From Microbispora hainanensis (GTDB lineage: Bacteria > Actinomycetota > Actinomycetes > Streptosporangiales > Streptosporangiaceae): a stretch of 64,000 bases of DNA. The notes under the pieces are model-generated. The model made no database searches, had not been told where the DNA came from, and worked only from the letters and a program-made list of their open reading frames with translations. A program made the position numbers and the translations under genes. The first letter of the stretch is position 1; each line of letters starts with the position of its first letter. This document shows, piece by piece, positions 1-8,800 of the stretch. The stretch is taken from positions 3,596,001-3,660,000 of the forward strand of contig NZ_CP108086.1 in the NCBI RefSeq assembly GCF_036186745.1, in the 5' to 3' direction.

Positions 1-2433
1 AACGTCCACAACTTCGGCCAGATCCTCCAGGACTACACGTACACGCAGGAGGACCGCACCGAGTCGTCGGGCAAGACGTTCGGCGGCAGCGGGAACGCCG
101 GGGCGGGCCAGGCCGCAGGCAGCGGCGGCAGGGCGGCCGCCACCGACCGCTCGCACACCGGCACGGCCTCCACCGGCACCCAGCGGACCCGCATCCAGCG
201 CGCGGCGGCGTTCCGCGGCGGGCAGCTCGTCGAGCACCCGGTGACCGTCATGATCGAGGTCGAACGCACGTCGGGCTCCCTGCGCGGCGCCGTGGCCGCG
301 ACCACCCGCGTCCCCCGGACCAGCCATGTCACGCTGGACGGCACGATGGCCCGGGTGCTGCCGGACGGCATGGTGGCCAAGAAGGGCACGGTCGCCGAGC
401 GGCCGCCCGCCCCGCCCGACGTGCGGCGGGTCGCGCCGCCCGAGGTCTTCGTGACCGAGCGGCTCAAGGCCGACGGGCTGCTGCGCGCCGTGTTCGACCG
501 GCTCTCCCGGCAGGACCTGATCGGCGGGGCCGCCGCCATGGAGCACTACGCGGCGCTGGCCAAGACGCTCACCGGTCCCGGGCTCACGACCCGGCTTGAG
601 CGGATGACCGGCCCCGACGGGCACCGGCTCCTCCGGCTGCCCATGCCGGGCCGGCCGGGCCAGATGGTTGACGTGCGCATCCACGCCGACCTGTCCGAGC
701 CCGACCCGGTGGCGCTGGGCCTGCAGGACACCGAGCTGGGGCAGGTGGACCGCGAGCAGAACACGGCAGGCACGGCCACCGACCGAGGGCAGATGACGCC
801 GCTCGGCCGCACGTACAGCGGGGGGAGCGCCGTGGGCGCCGGCGCCGACCTCGGTGCCGGGGACCAGACCGCGCAGTCGAGCTCGGGCAGCGGCGGCAAC
901 CGCGACGAGACCAGCGTCTTCGAGAAGGGCACCGGGGCCAAGGTGCGGTTCCGGGTCGACTTCGACCTCCGGTTCGAGGTGCGCCAGGTGGCGCGCGACG
1001 GAGCGGAGACGGTGGTGCGGACCGTGGCCGTCCCCCGCGGCGCGACCGGCACGGCCCACCTGATCATGTTCCAGCACGCGCTGGAGGAGATGCTGGCGAA
1101 CCGCGAGGCCGGCGCCGCCCGGCCCCTGTGGGACTTCAACCGGCAGCACGCCACGACACCCGGCGTCTTCTTCTCCCACGACCGCGTGCGCGAGATGGCC
1201 ACGAGACATCCGTCGTACGACCCGGCGGAGCCCGCCACGCTCACCAAGGCGATGGCCGAGGCGCTCAGAGGGCGCACCGGGACGCGTCCCGTGGGCATCG
1301 TCGCCGACGCCGGCCAGACGGGTTCGACGGCTCTGGTGGAGGAGGCCAGGCTGCTCGCCCGCGACCTCGGCGCCGACGTCCACCTCCATCTCACGCTGCC
1401 CGACGGCACCGTCGAGCGCCACCGCGCCACGCCCGTGGGCGAGCTGTCCGGCAACCCCTTCGCCGAGGCGCTCGGCACGGTGCCGCCCGACCTGGTGGCG
1501 CTGGCCGAGCGGCACGGCCTCGACCTGCGCGACCTGTACGGCGGGCGGCCGAGCGGGTTCGCCGACCGGATCGCCGAACGGCTCGACTCCCTCGGCGTCG
1601 CCCGGCCCGCGCAGGCCGACCCGGGATGGCCGGTGCCCGAGACGGCCGCGGACGGCACCTGGGGCGGCAACCCCTCCATCACCTCGCCCGGCTCCGTGAC
1701 GGCCCAGCCCATCCCGAAGACCGCGTTCGTGGCCGACGGCCGGGCCCCGCACCTGCCCGACCTGTCGCACGCCGAGATCCCCGCGGCCGTCGCCGACCTG
1801 CGCCCGGCGGACTTCGGCCGGGGCCTGCACGCCCTGGGCGCGACGCCGGACGGCAAGGTCATCACCGCGGAGACCGTCAGGTCCGGCGCGGAAGGCTTCC
1901 TCGTGCTGATCGAGGACCCCGGCGGCGGCCGCCCCGCCCGTACGGAACTCGGGTCGGGCGGGCGTCCGAACGTGATCCGGCTGTCGCCGAGGCTGTCCCC
2001 CGACGTGGTGGCCCGGGTGCTGCTCCACGAGATCAGCGACACCCTGCAGAAGCGGGCCGCGCTGGAGCAGGGAGTGGTGCGCCGGTTCCTGAACACCGTC
2101 GATCCGGGCTACGACGCCTGCGCCACCGCTCGCCGCAACGAGCACGCCTACCTGTCCCGCAAGTGGCTGGCGGCCACCTCCGCCGAGGAACGGGCGCGGT
2201 TGCGGCACGAGATCGAGGCGGTCGCCCGCGACCTCGGCGCGCGGGGCCAGGCGGCGCCTCCACCGCCGTGGATCACCGTGCCGCCCCAGGCGCCGGTGCC
2301 CGACCTGTGGGAGCGGATGCGCAGGCTCAGCAACATCTCCGGCTGGGAGCCGCCCGACGACGAGGACGACGACAAGGACGAGACCGTCCCCCGGCAGGAG
2401 GACGCCGGACGGCCACAGGTGAGGAACGTGTGA
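1..2433 (+). CDS. Large probable type VII-secreted polymorphic toxin-like protein, 3' part only
   Basis: The reading frame is open from the first base, so the N-terminus lies outside the window; 810 codons are visible. I do not recognise a named family. The visible part is rich in Gly, Ala, Asp and Arg with few hydrophobic stretches, as expected of a large soluble secreted protein. Near the C-terminus (about 2023-2041) is a LLHEISDT stretch, loosely like a metallopeptidase HExxD/HExxH helix but without a clear third ligand. An acidic tail of Asp/Glu/Lys follows at about 2355-2380. The next gene overlaps the stop by TGATG, and an ESX apparatus (eccB, WXG100, eccC) follows. Huge proteins beside ESX genes in Streptosporangiales are commonly ESX substrates or polymorphic toxins, and small downstream genes are often immunity partners. 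That role is inference from context. Confidence 0.6.
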   Translation, partial: NVHNFGQILQDYTYTQEDRTESSGKTFGGSGNAGAGQAAGSGGRAAATDRSHTGTASTGTQRTRIQRAAAFRGGQLVEHPVTVMIEVERTSGSLRGAVAATTRVPRTSHVTLDGTMARVLPDGMVAKKGTVAERPPAPPDVRRVAPPEVFVTERLKADGLLRAVFDRLSRQDLIGGAAAMEHYAALAKTLTGPGLTTRLERMTGPDGHRLLRLPMPGRPGQMVDVRIHADLSEPDPVALGLQDTELGQVDREQNTAGTATDRGQMTPLGRTYSGGSAVGAGADLGAGDQTAQSSSGSGGNRDETSVFEKGTGAKVRFRVDFDLRFEVRQVARDGAETVVRTVAVPRGATGTAHLIMFQHALEEMLANREAGAARPLWDFNRQHATTPGVFFSHDRVREMATRHPSYDPAEPATLTKAMAEALRGRTGTRPVGIVADAGQTGSTALVEEARLLARDLGADVHLHLTLPDGTVERHRATPVGELSGNPFAEALGTVPPDLVALAERHGLDLRDLYGGRPSGFADRIAERLDSLGVARPAQADPGWPVPETAADGTWGGNPSITSPGSVTAQPIPKTAFVADGRAPHLPDLSHAEIPAAVADLRPADFGRGLHALGATPDGKVITAETVRSGAEGFLVLIEDPGGGRPARTELGSGGRPNVIRLSPRLSPDVVARVLLHEISDTLQKRAALEQGVVRRFLNTVDPGYDACATARRNEHAYLSRKWLAATSAEERARLRHEIEAVARDLGARGQAAPPPPWITVPPQAPVPDLWERMRRLSNISGWEPPDDEDDDKDETVPRQEDAGRPQVRNV

Positions 2434-2945
2434 TGCCCTACTCGATCGCCAGAAGCAGGGACGAGGCGCAGCTCTATCTCGACCTGCACCCCTGCGCCTG
2501 CGGTTCCGTTGACACCGACTGGGACAGCGGCCTGGCGAGCGTCGAAGGGGAGCTGGTCACCTCATACGAGGGGCGCTGCGCGGCGTGCGGCGCCGAGCGG
2601 GAGCACCTGTTCGGGCTCCCGGCGCGGGAGGTGACGCCCACCGGTTTCCCGACGTTCGGCGGCGCGGAGCCGTCCGAGCTGCTCGACCCCGGCGAGTGGC
2701 TGTGGGTGGCCGACCTGACGGCGGGCAACGCCCCGATGGAGGGCGATCGGCGGCAGGCGCTGTCGATCGCGCGGGCCGCGGTCGAAGAGGTGATCAAGTT
2801 CGTCCCGCCCGGGCAGGACGAGGTGCCCGAGGACGCGTTCTGGTCGGAGCGGGGACGCGCCGTGCGGGCCGCCGAGCCGGGTCGGTTCCGTCTCGACCGG
2901 CTGCTCGTCGTGCGCGACACCTACCGGGAGCTCGCCGGAGCATAG
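2433..2945 (+). CDS. Small hypothetical protein with zinc-ribbon-like cysteines; candidate immunity or partner protein
   Basis: A 170-residue soluble protein whose ATG overlaps the stop of the giant upstream gene (TGATG), so the two are probably co-translated. A CxC pair near residue 24 and a CxxC pair near residue 52 could bind zinc. The C-terminal half (ELLDPGEW, then KFVPPGQDEVPEDAFW, then AEPGRFRLDRL) is clearly shared with the next gene, so the two are tandem paralogues. Small soluble proteins stacked behind a polymorphic-toxin-like gene are often immunity proteins, and paralogous arrays are typical of them, but there is no family match I can name. A chaperone or adaptor for the giant substrate is the main alternative. 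Confidence 0.7.
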   Translation: MPYSIARSRDEAQLYLDLHPCACGSVDTDWDSGLASVEGELVTSYEGRCAACGAEREHLFGLPAREVTPTGFPTFGGAEPSELLDPGEWLWVADLTAGNAPMEGDRRQALSIARAAVEEVIKFVPPGQDEVPEDAFWSERGRAVRAAEPGRFRLDRLLVVRDTYRELAGA

Positions 2946-2955
2946 GGTTGCCGGC

Positions 2956-3495
2956 ATGGAACAGGTGCCCATCCCCCACGCGCGGACGCTCGCGGAGGCC
3001 CGGCTGTATCTCGCGCTGACCGTCGAGGAGGCCACGCCGGAGGAGCCGCCGGTGGAGGGGCCCGAGGCGTGGACGGTAAGGTCCGGCGGCGTCGAGGTGC
3101 TCGTGCCGTACGCGAGCGAGGCGGAGGCCGGGGACGAGGGGGAGCGGTTCGGCGTCGGCCTGTCCGAGCTGATCGACCCCGGTCAGTGGCGGCTCGCCGG
3201 CGCCGGGTACGCGCGGCGCGCGCTCGCCGACGACCTCGAATACACCGAGGAGCCGGGGGACGAGCGGCTCTTCCAGCGGGTGGTGAGCGGCTGGGAGACG
3301 GCCAGGGACGCACTGAAGGAGGCGCTCAAGTTCATCCCGCCCGGCGAGGACGAGGTGCCCGCCGAGGCGTTCTGGACCGAGGCGGGGCTGGCCGCCCGCG
3401 AGGCGGAGCCCGACTGCTTCCTGCGTGACCGGCTGGCCGAGGACATCGCGTTCTACCAGCAGAACCTGGACGACTTCCGCCGCCTCAACGGCTGA
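2956..3495 (+). CDS. Paralogue of the preceding small protein; candidate immunity or partner protein
   Basis: A 179-residue soluble, acidic protein beginning ten bases after the upstream stop. It repeats the architecture of its neighbour: an N-terminal EARLYLAL segment (neighbour EAQLYLDL), then ELIDPGQW, then KFIPPGEDEVPAEAFW, then AEPDCFLRDRL. It lacks the four cysteines of the neighbour's first half, so the putative zinc site is not part of the conserved core. Conservation concentrated in the C-terminal 80 residues with a diverged N-terminal half fits a duplicated partner family. The gene ends convergently two bases from the 3' end of eccB. Function is unknown; immunity against the upstream giant protein is the leading guess. 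Confidence 0.7.
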   Translation: MEQVPIPHARTLAEARLYLALTVEEATPEEPPVEGPEAWTVRSGGVEVLVPYASEAEAGDEGERFGVGLSELIDPGQWRLAGAGYARRALADDLEYTEEPGDERLFQRVVSGWETARDALKEALKFIPPGEDEVPAEAFWTEAGLAAREAEPDCFLRDRLAEDIAFYQQNLDDFRRLNG

Positions 3496-3496
3496 C

Positions 3497-4912
3497 CTAC
3501 TTGCCGAGGGGCACCGGCGCGCGGGCGGCGGCCGGGTCGAGCGCCGGGCCCTCCGGGATGAGGTGCAGCAGTTGCGCGGGCACCGGTGTGGTGTCGGCGG
3601 CGTCGTAGCCGAGCTTCGGCAGCAGGTCGGGCGAGGCGATGGCGAACCTGCGGCCCTGGTCGGTCACCAGGAAGTAGTTCGTGATCGACCCGAGCTGTCC
3701 CTCGCCCGGCAGCAGCCCCGCGACCGCCGCCGATCCCGGCGGGAGCAGCACCTGGTCGAAGGTGTCCTGGGTGCCCGGAGCGCGGGGCGTGGGGATCGTG
3801 ATCGAGGCGCCGACGGTCAGGGTCGCCCGGGTCGAGCCGCCGGCGGTGCCGGCGAAGACCGCGCACAGTGGCGTGGTGGAGGCGGGGGAGACGACCGTGG
3901 GCATCGTCTCGGGCATCCCGCCGCCCATGACGCTCGGCTGCTTCGACAACGCGGCCCCGGCCGTGGCCGCGTCGATCGGGATCGGCTGCAGCGGGCGCCT
4001 GCCGTACGTCGCCTTGGTGGCCGGGTCCGACAGCAGGAGCGTGGCCTGGGCGAGGGAGATCGGCGCGAGGCCGTCGGACAGCAGGACATACCAGCGGGCG
4101 GGGGCGCCCCCGATGCCGGGCACCGTGAAGACCTGCCCGACCGCCGCCGTCACCTTGCCGTCGGGCCCCCGGACCTTCCTGCCCAGATTCGGCACCTTCG
4201 GCCCGCTGAACGCGGGGCCTTCGGGCAGGGCGTTGAGCCAGCTCGCGGGCACCTTCCTGGGCTGGGCGTTGAGGGCGTTGACCGCGCTGGTGCTCGCCCG
4301 CATCCGCCGGTCGGCCCAGACGACCCACTTCTGCCTGCCGTCGTCCACGACCATGGCGCCGCCGCCGAGGGGCCTGCCGCCGACGTCCATCCCGCCCACC
4401 AGCGTGACGTACGGCCTGGGCGTCCCCGAGGCGTCCGGGCCGTCCACGACGCACACCGACCACGGCCCGTGGACCAGTTTGTCCTTGGGCGGCAGCGAGT
4501 CGGGCGCGCCGGGGATGCCCACGAGCGGCCCGCGCGGCAGCTCGGCCAGCGAGGCGGCGGAGACGTCGCGCACCGTCACGTCGGCGGTGTCGAGCAGCAG
4601 CCGGGCGGAGACGTAGTTCGCCGTGGGCAGCAGCACGCGCTCCTGCTGGCTGTAGACGTAGGTCGCGCCGGTGTCCTGCTCGACGAGGAGCTGGCCGGGC
4701 TCGGTGAGCCTGGTCGCGCCGCCCGGCTTGATCACACCCCAGATGCCGAAGCCGGCGAGCAGGAGCACCGACAGCAGGATCCCGCAGAACGTCGCGATGT
4801 TGTGCCGCCGCATCGGCGACTCCGCGACGTCCGGCTCGCCCTGCAGCAAGGCCTGGCCCAGACGCTGCTGCATCAGCCGGTACGCCTGGTAGAGGTCCTT
4901 CCGGGTCTGCAC
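3497..4912 (-). CDS. eccB: Type VII secretion protein EccB
   Basis: A core ESX/type VII membrane component that forms the periplasmic part of the translocon with EccC, EccD and EccE. The N-terminus (QTRKDLYQAYRLMQQRLGQA) is the EccB signature, followed by one transmembrane helix at about residues 39-60 and a long extracytoplasmic domain; 471 residues is normal. Two in-frame GTG codons lie six bases apart. I chose the inner one because GGAGAGG lies seven bases upstream of it, while the outer one (4918) would have no spacer. It faces away from the WXG100 gene and is convergent with the small toxin-partner genes. EccD, EccE and a mycosin are not in the window. Confidence 0.93.
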   Translation of the reverse strand: MQTRKDLYQAYRLMQQRLGQALLQGEPDVAESPMRRHNIATFCGILLSVLLLAGFGIWGVIKPGGATRLTEPGQLLVEQDTGATYVYSQQERVLLPTANYVSARLLLDTADVTVRDVSAASLAELPRGPLVGIPGAPDSLPPKDKLVHGPWSVCVVDGPDASGTPRPYVTLVGGMDVGGRPLGGGAMVVDDGRQKWVVWADRRMRASTSAVNALNAQPRKVPASWLNALPEGPAFSGPKVPNLGRKVRGPDGKVTAAVGQVFTVPGIGGAPARWYVLLSDGLAPISLAQATLLLSDPATKATYGRRPLQPIPIDAATAGAALSKQPSVMGGGMPETMPTVVSPASTTPLCAVFAGTAGGSTRATLTVGASITIPTPRAPGTQDTFDQVLLPPGSAAVAGLLPGEGQLGSITNYFLVTDQGRRFAIASPDLLPKLGYDAADTTPVPAQLLHLIPEGPALDPAAARAPVPLGK

Positions 4913-4995
4913 GGTCACCTCTCCCTGTCAAAGGGCATGGATGTCAGCATATTGACCCGCGGCCATCGTCGTGATCTCCGCCGTCGCCCTCGCCC

Positions 4996-5253
4996 GTCCG
5001 GTTCGCCGTCAGGGCCCGCGCGACCTGCCGGATCTCCCGTCGCGGCTTCGATGAGCTTCGTCTCCACCGGTGTGCCGTCGTCGCCGACGGGCCCGGCCCG
5101 TTCCGCGCCGTCGTCGCGGCCGGAACCACCCTGATCGCCGCCGGCCTGTGGCCGCTCTCGTACGCCGACGCGGCCACGCCGTACGGGGTCTACGCTGTCG
5201 TGCTCGTCGTCGTCCTGCTTTATCCCGCCAGACGACGCATTTCCGGACGTTAG
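4996..5253 (+). pseudogene. Remnant of a small membrane protein gene
   Basis: Between eccB and the WXG100 gene, a frame ending in TAG at 5253 reads as a plausible C-terminus: a hydrophobic helix (AVVAAGTTLIAAGLWPL), a second helix (VYAVVLVVVLLYP) and a basic tail ARRRISGR. It has no ATG, GTG or TTG start after the in-frame stop near 4975, and codon bias upstream suggests a frame change near 5015. It looks like a decayed gene fragment. The rest of 4913-5387 holds only an AT-richer stretch at 5250-5380 that probably carries the WXG100 promoter. Confidence 0.35.
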
Positions 5254-5387
5254 AAAAAGGGGGAATAGAACAACAGGAAAAGCGTATTCTTCCGGCACTC
5301 GATATAGCCGCTCGGCATAAGGGGTTCACAAGATTGACAAACGATTTACGGTGGGGGCGGCCCCTTTGTCGATGAAGGAGTGACTGG

Positions 5388-5660
5388 ATGAGTAACAGCT
5401 TGCTCGGCGGCGACCCCGCGGAGATGCAGAGCATGGCCGCGCAGTTCAGCCAGCAGGCGGACCAGGTTCGCACCACGATGGCCAACCTCGACCGCGAGGC
5501 GGCCAAGGTCGGCACCGCCTGGACCGGCCCCGGCGCGCAGCGCTTCCACGACGCCTGGCAGAGCTACCGGGCGGCGTTCCAGCGCATGGCGGAAGAGCTC
5601 AACGAAGCCTCCCGGGTCATCACGACCTACCGCGGCAACATCGAGTCCGCGACTCGCTGA
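5388..5660 (+). CDS. WXG100-family (EsxA/EsxB-like) protein
   Basis: A 90-residue helical hairpin protein of the WXG100 family, the small substrates of ESX secretion. The central turn has WTG at about residues 45-47 (WTGPGAQRF), flanked by two amphipathic helices, with no signal peptide, cysteine or membrane segment. The C-terminal end lacks an obvious YxxxD/E export tag, so it may travel as a partner of the giant upstream protein or of a second Esx protein encoded elsewhere. It is a single gene rather than the common esx pair, placed between eccB and eccC, which are both on the other strand. Downstream is a strong hairpin terminator. Confidence 0.9.
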   Translation: MSNSLLGGDPAEMQSMAAQFSQQADQVRTTMANLDREAAKVGTAWTGPGAQRFHDAWQSYRAAFQRMAEELNEASRVITTYRGNIESATR

Positions 5661-5690
5661 CCACCGCAGACCGCAGGCCGCCGGGCCGCC

Positions 5691-5723
5691 GGGCCGCCGT
5701 GGAACCCCCACGGCGGCCCGGCG
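5691..5723 (+). terminator. Hairpin terminator after the WXG100 gene
   Basis: A perfect 12-bp stem (GGGCCGCCGTGG at 5691-5702 with CCACGGCGGCCC at 5708-5719) has a five-base loop, and a GTTTT stretch follows four bases later. It lies between the convergent WXG100 and eccC genes, so it may act on both strands. Confidence 0.75.
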
Positions 5724-5783
5724 TTTTCGTGTCCCGGCGTTTTCGTGTCCCGGCGTTTTCGTGTCCCGGCGTTTTCGTGTCCC
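5720..5783. repeat. 16-bp tandem repeat, four perfect copies
   Basis: The unit GGCGTTTTCGTGTCCC is repeated four times without error at 5720-5783 and continues in degraded form to about 5838. The array starts on the downstream arm of the terminator and runs up to the eccC stop codon. Each unit carries the TTTT that would follow a terminator stem, so the array may have grown by slippage from the terminator tail. Confidence 0.85.
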
Positions 5784-5835
5784 GGGGGTCTCGTGTCCCG
5801 GCGGGTTGTGTGTCACAGCCCGGCGGTTTCGTGTT

Positions 5836-8800
5836 TCAGTCCGGCACCGCGGCCTGGATGGGGGTCGCGACGCCCGAGACGACCAGCAGGCCCCGCCCGG
5901 GAGGCCCGCCGACCGCGCCGCGCGGCAGCCGTACGGCGAACAGGTCGCCGTCTGCGGGGCTCTGCACGTTGAGCAGCAGGCCGGTCCTGCCCTTGCGGGC
6001 CTCGGCCGCGAACCCCCGGTAGGCCGTCGCCAGGTCGCCGGTCGCTCCGGCGATGAGCAGGCCGTGCTCGCCGTCCCGCCCGGTGCGCAGCATCTCGTCC
6101 AGGGCCAGGCCGAGCGGGGAGTCGGGGGAGATGAGCTCCGCGTCGTCCACGGCCACCACGTAGCGCTCGTGCCCGGCGACCAGGGCGAGCGGGTCGAGCG
6201 CGCCCGGCAGGCCGCCGAAGTCGTCCGCGCCGCCTCCGGTCACGCTCCTGGCGTTGCCGTCCAGCACGGCCAGCACCCCCGGCGTCCCTGCGAGGTCGCG
6301 CAGCGGGCTGCGGCGGGGGGTCACGACCAGCACCGGCGTTCCCCGGCCGAGCAGCGAGCGCGCCGCCGTGACCAGCGCGGACGACCGTCCCGAGCGCGGC
6401 GGCCCGGCGATCACCGCGGCAGGTCCCTGGCCCTGGAGGTCCACGCCCATCGGGACGAGGGCGTCGCCGCCCGCGCCGAGCAGCGCCCACAGGGCCGACG
6501 GCGGCTCGTACGCCGGCTCCAGGTCGAGCGCCTGGCTCGCCGTGATCCGCATCGGCAGCGCGTCCACCCGCAGCGGCGGCTCCGACGGCCAGGCCCACTT
6601 CGCCGGGGTGTCCGAGCCGCCGAACCGCGCCGCCGCCGTACGGGCGAGCTCCTGCACGACGGCCACCTGCGCCGGGCCGGAGGGGTCGTCGCACAGCAGC
6701 GCGATCTGGCTCTCGACCAGGCCGTGCTCGCCCACGGCCAGGGCCCGGCCCGGGGGCATGGCGCTCGGCAGGTCGCGCACCGGCAACCCGGCGAGCCCAT
6801 AGTCGGCGGGGTCGGCGAGCCGCAGCACGAGCCGGTCGTCGAAGACGGTGGAGATCTGCCCGAGCAGGCCCGACCGGTCAGAGGTGACGACGGCCCGCAG
6901 CCCCACGGCCGGGCCCTCCCGCAGCAGTTGCAGCATGGCGTCGACCAGCCGCCCGTAGTCGTAGTTCTCGAACGCGGCGACGTACCCCTCCCAGCGGTCC
7001 ACGAGCAGCACCAGCCAGGGCAGCGCGCCCACGCCGGAACGGTCGCGGGCGGCCCGGGACTTGGCGGCGGAGCGCGCCTCGGCCAGCGAGGCATAGCCGG
7101 CCTCGGCCAGCAGTTGCTGGCGGCGTCCGACCTCCGCGCGCAGGCGGGTCAGCAGGCGCTCCACCCGGTCGAGCTGGTCCCGGGTGACGACCGCCCCGCA
7201 GTGCGGCAGCGCGACCAGCGGCAGCAGCGCGCCCGACCCGCAGTCGACGGCGTGGACGTGCACGTCCTCGGGGGAGGCGCCGGCCGCGATCGAGCCCGCG
7301 ATCGTCCGCAGCGCGCTCGACCGCCCGCTGCGCGCGCCGCCCGCGATCAGCAGGTGGCCGCCGTGCCGCATGTCCAGCGTGAGCGGGCGGCGGCCCTGCT
7401 CCCACGGCAGGTCGGTCATGCCGAACGGCAGCGGCGGCACCTCCTCGGCTCCCGGCCGGTACGGCGCGGCCCCAGCGAGCAGGCCGCCGGAGGAGCCCGC
7501 GGGCCCGACGTCGAGGACGACCTGGTCGGGCAGCGGAGGCAGCCACGGGCTCGGCTGCCGGGGCAGCTCGCGCCCGGCGTCGCGCAGCGCGTCGACGAGC
7601 AGGGCCAGGTCGGTGCCGCTCGCCGCCTGGGCGGCGGGCGGGGCGGGCAACGGGTGGCCGAGCGCCTGCCAGGGCAGGTCGAGCACCCGCAGATCGTCCC
7701 CCGCGTCGGCCGCACCCGCACCACGCGGATGCGGTGTGCGACCGCCGATCCTGGCCGTCTGCACGGCCACGGGCGCTCCCGAGCCGGCCCGCACATAGCA
7801 GCGGCCGGGCGTCGTACGGGAGATGTGGGCGGCGTCGGGCACGTCGATGACGTCGGTGGACTCGGCGGCGTCGGTGACCCGCAGCGCGATCCTGAGCGAG
7901 GTGTTGGCCTGGATGTCGGCGGTCACCACGCCGCCGGGCCGCTGGGTGGCGAGGATCAGGTGGATGCCGAGCGAGCGGCCCCTGCGCGCGATGTCGACCA
8001 GCCCCTCGACGAAGTCGGGCAGCTCCGTGACCAGGGCGGCGAACTCGTCGATGATCAGCACGAGCCGGGGCAGCGGCGGCAGGTCCTTCCTGCTCCCGGC
8101 GGCCTCCGGCACCGGCGCGGCGAAGATGCCGCCGCCGCGCGCCCGCCGCACGCCGCCCGCGCCGAGCACCCAGGTGGCGCCCCGTGCCCGCTGGTAGTCC
8201 TCGATGTCCTTGGCCCCCGCGTCGAGCAGCAGCCGCTCCCTGCGCCGGATCTCGGCGGCCAGCGACGACAGCGCCCGCTGGGTGAGGTGGCCGTCGAGGT
8301 CGCTCACCATGCCGACCGTGTGCGGGAGCCGTACGCACTCCTTGAAGGCCGCGCCGCCCTTGTAGTCGATGAGCACGAACGTCATCTCGTCGGGCCGGTT
8401 GGCCACCGCGAGCGAGCAGATCAGCGTCTGGAGCAGCTCCGACTTGCCCGCACCGGTCGTGCCCGCGACCAGGGCGTGCGGCCCGTCCCGGCTCAGGTCG
8501 ACCTCGAACGGGCCGTCCGGTCCCACGCCGATCAAAGCCCGGGTCGTACGGCCCTGCCGCTCGGCGAGCGCGGCCGGGTCGAGCGAGACCTCCAGGAGGT
8601 CGAGCAGGCGGACCGCGTCGGGGAGGGCGGCCGAGGGGTCGTCGCGGCTGACGTCGCGCAGCGGGGCCAGCGCGCGGGCCAGGCGTTCGGCCCAGGACGG
8701 CGAGACCAGGTCGGCGCGGATGCCGGTGATCGGGTCGAGCCCGCCGCCGTGGAGGCGCACCCCGCCCTCCCGGTCGCAGGACACGACCGTGGCGCACTCC

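Noticed and set aside
3425-5134. A 569-codon plus-strand frame opposite eccB
   Set aside because: Composition is Arg/Gly/Ala shadow; eccB on the minus strand matches its family end to end.
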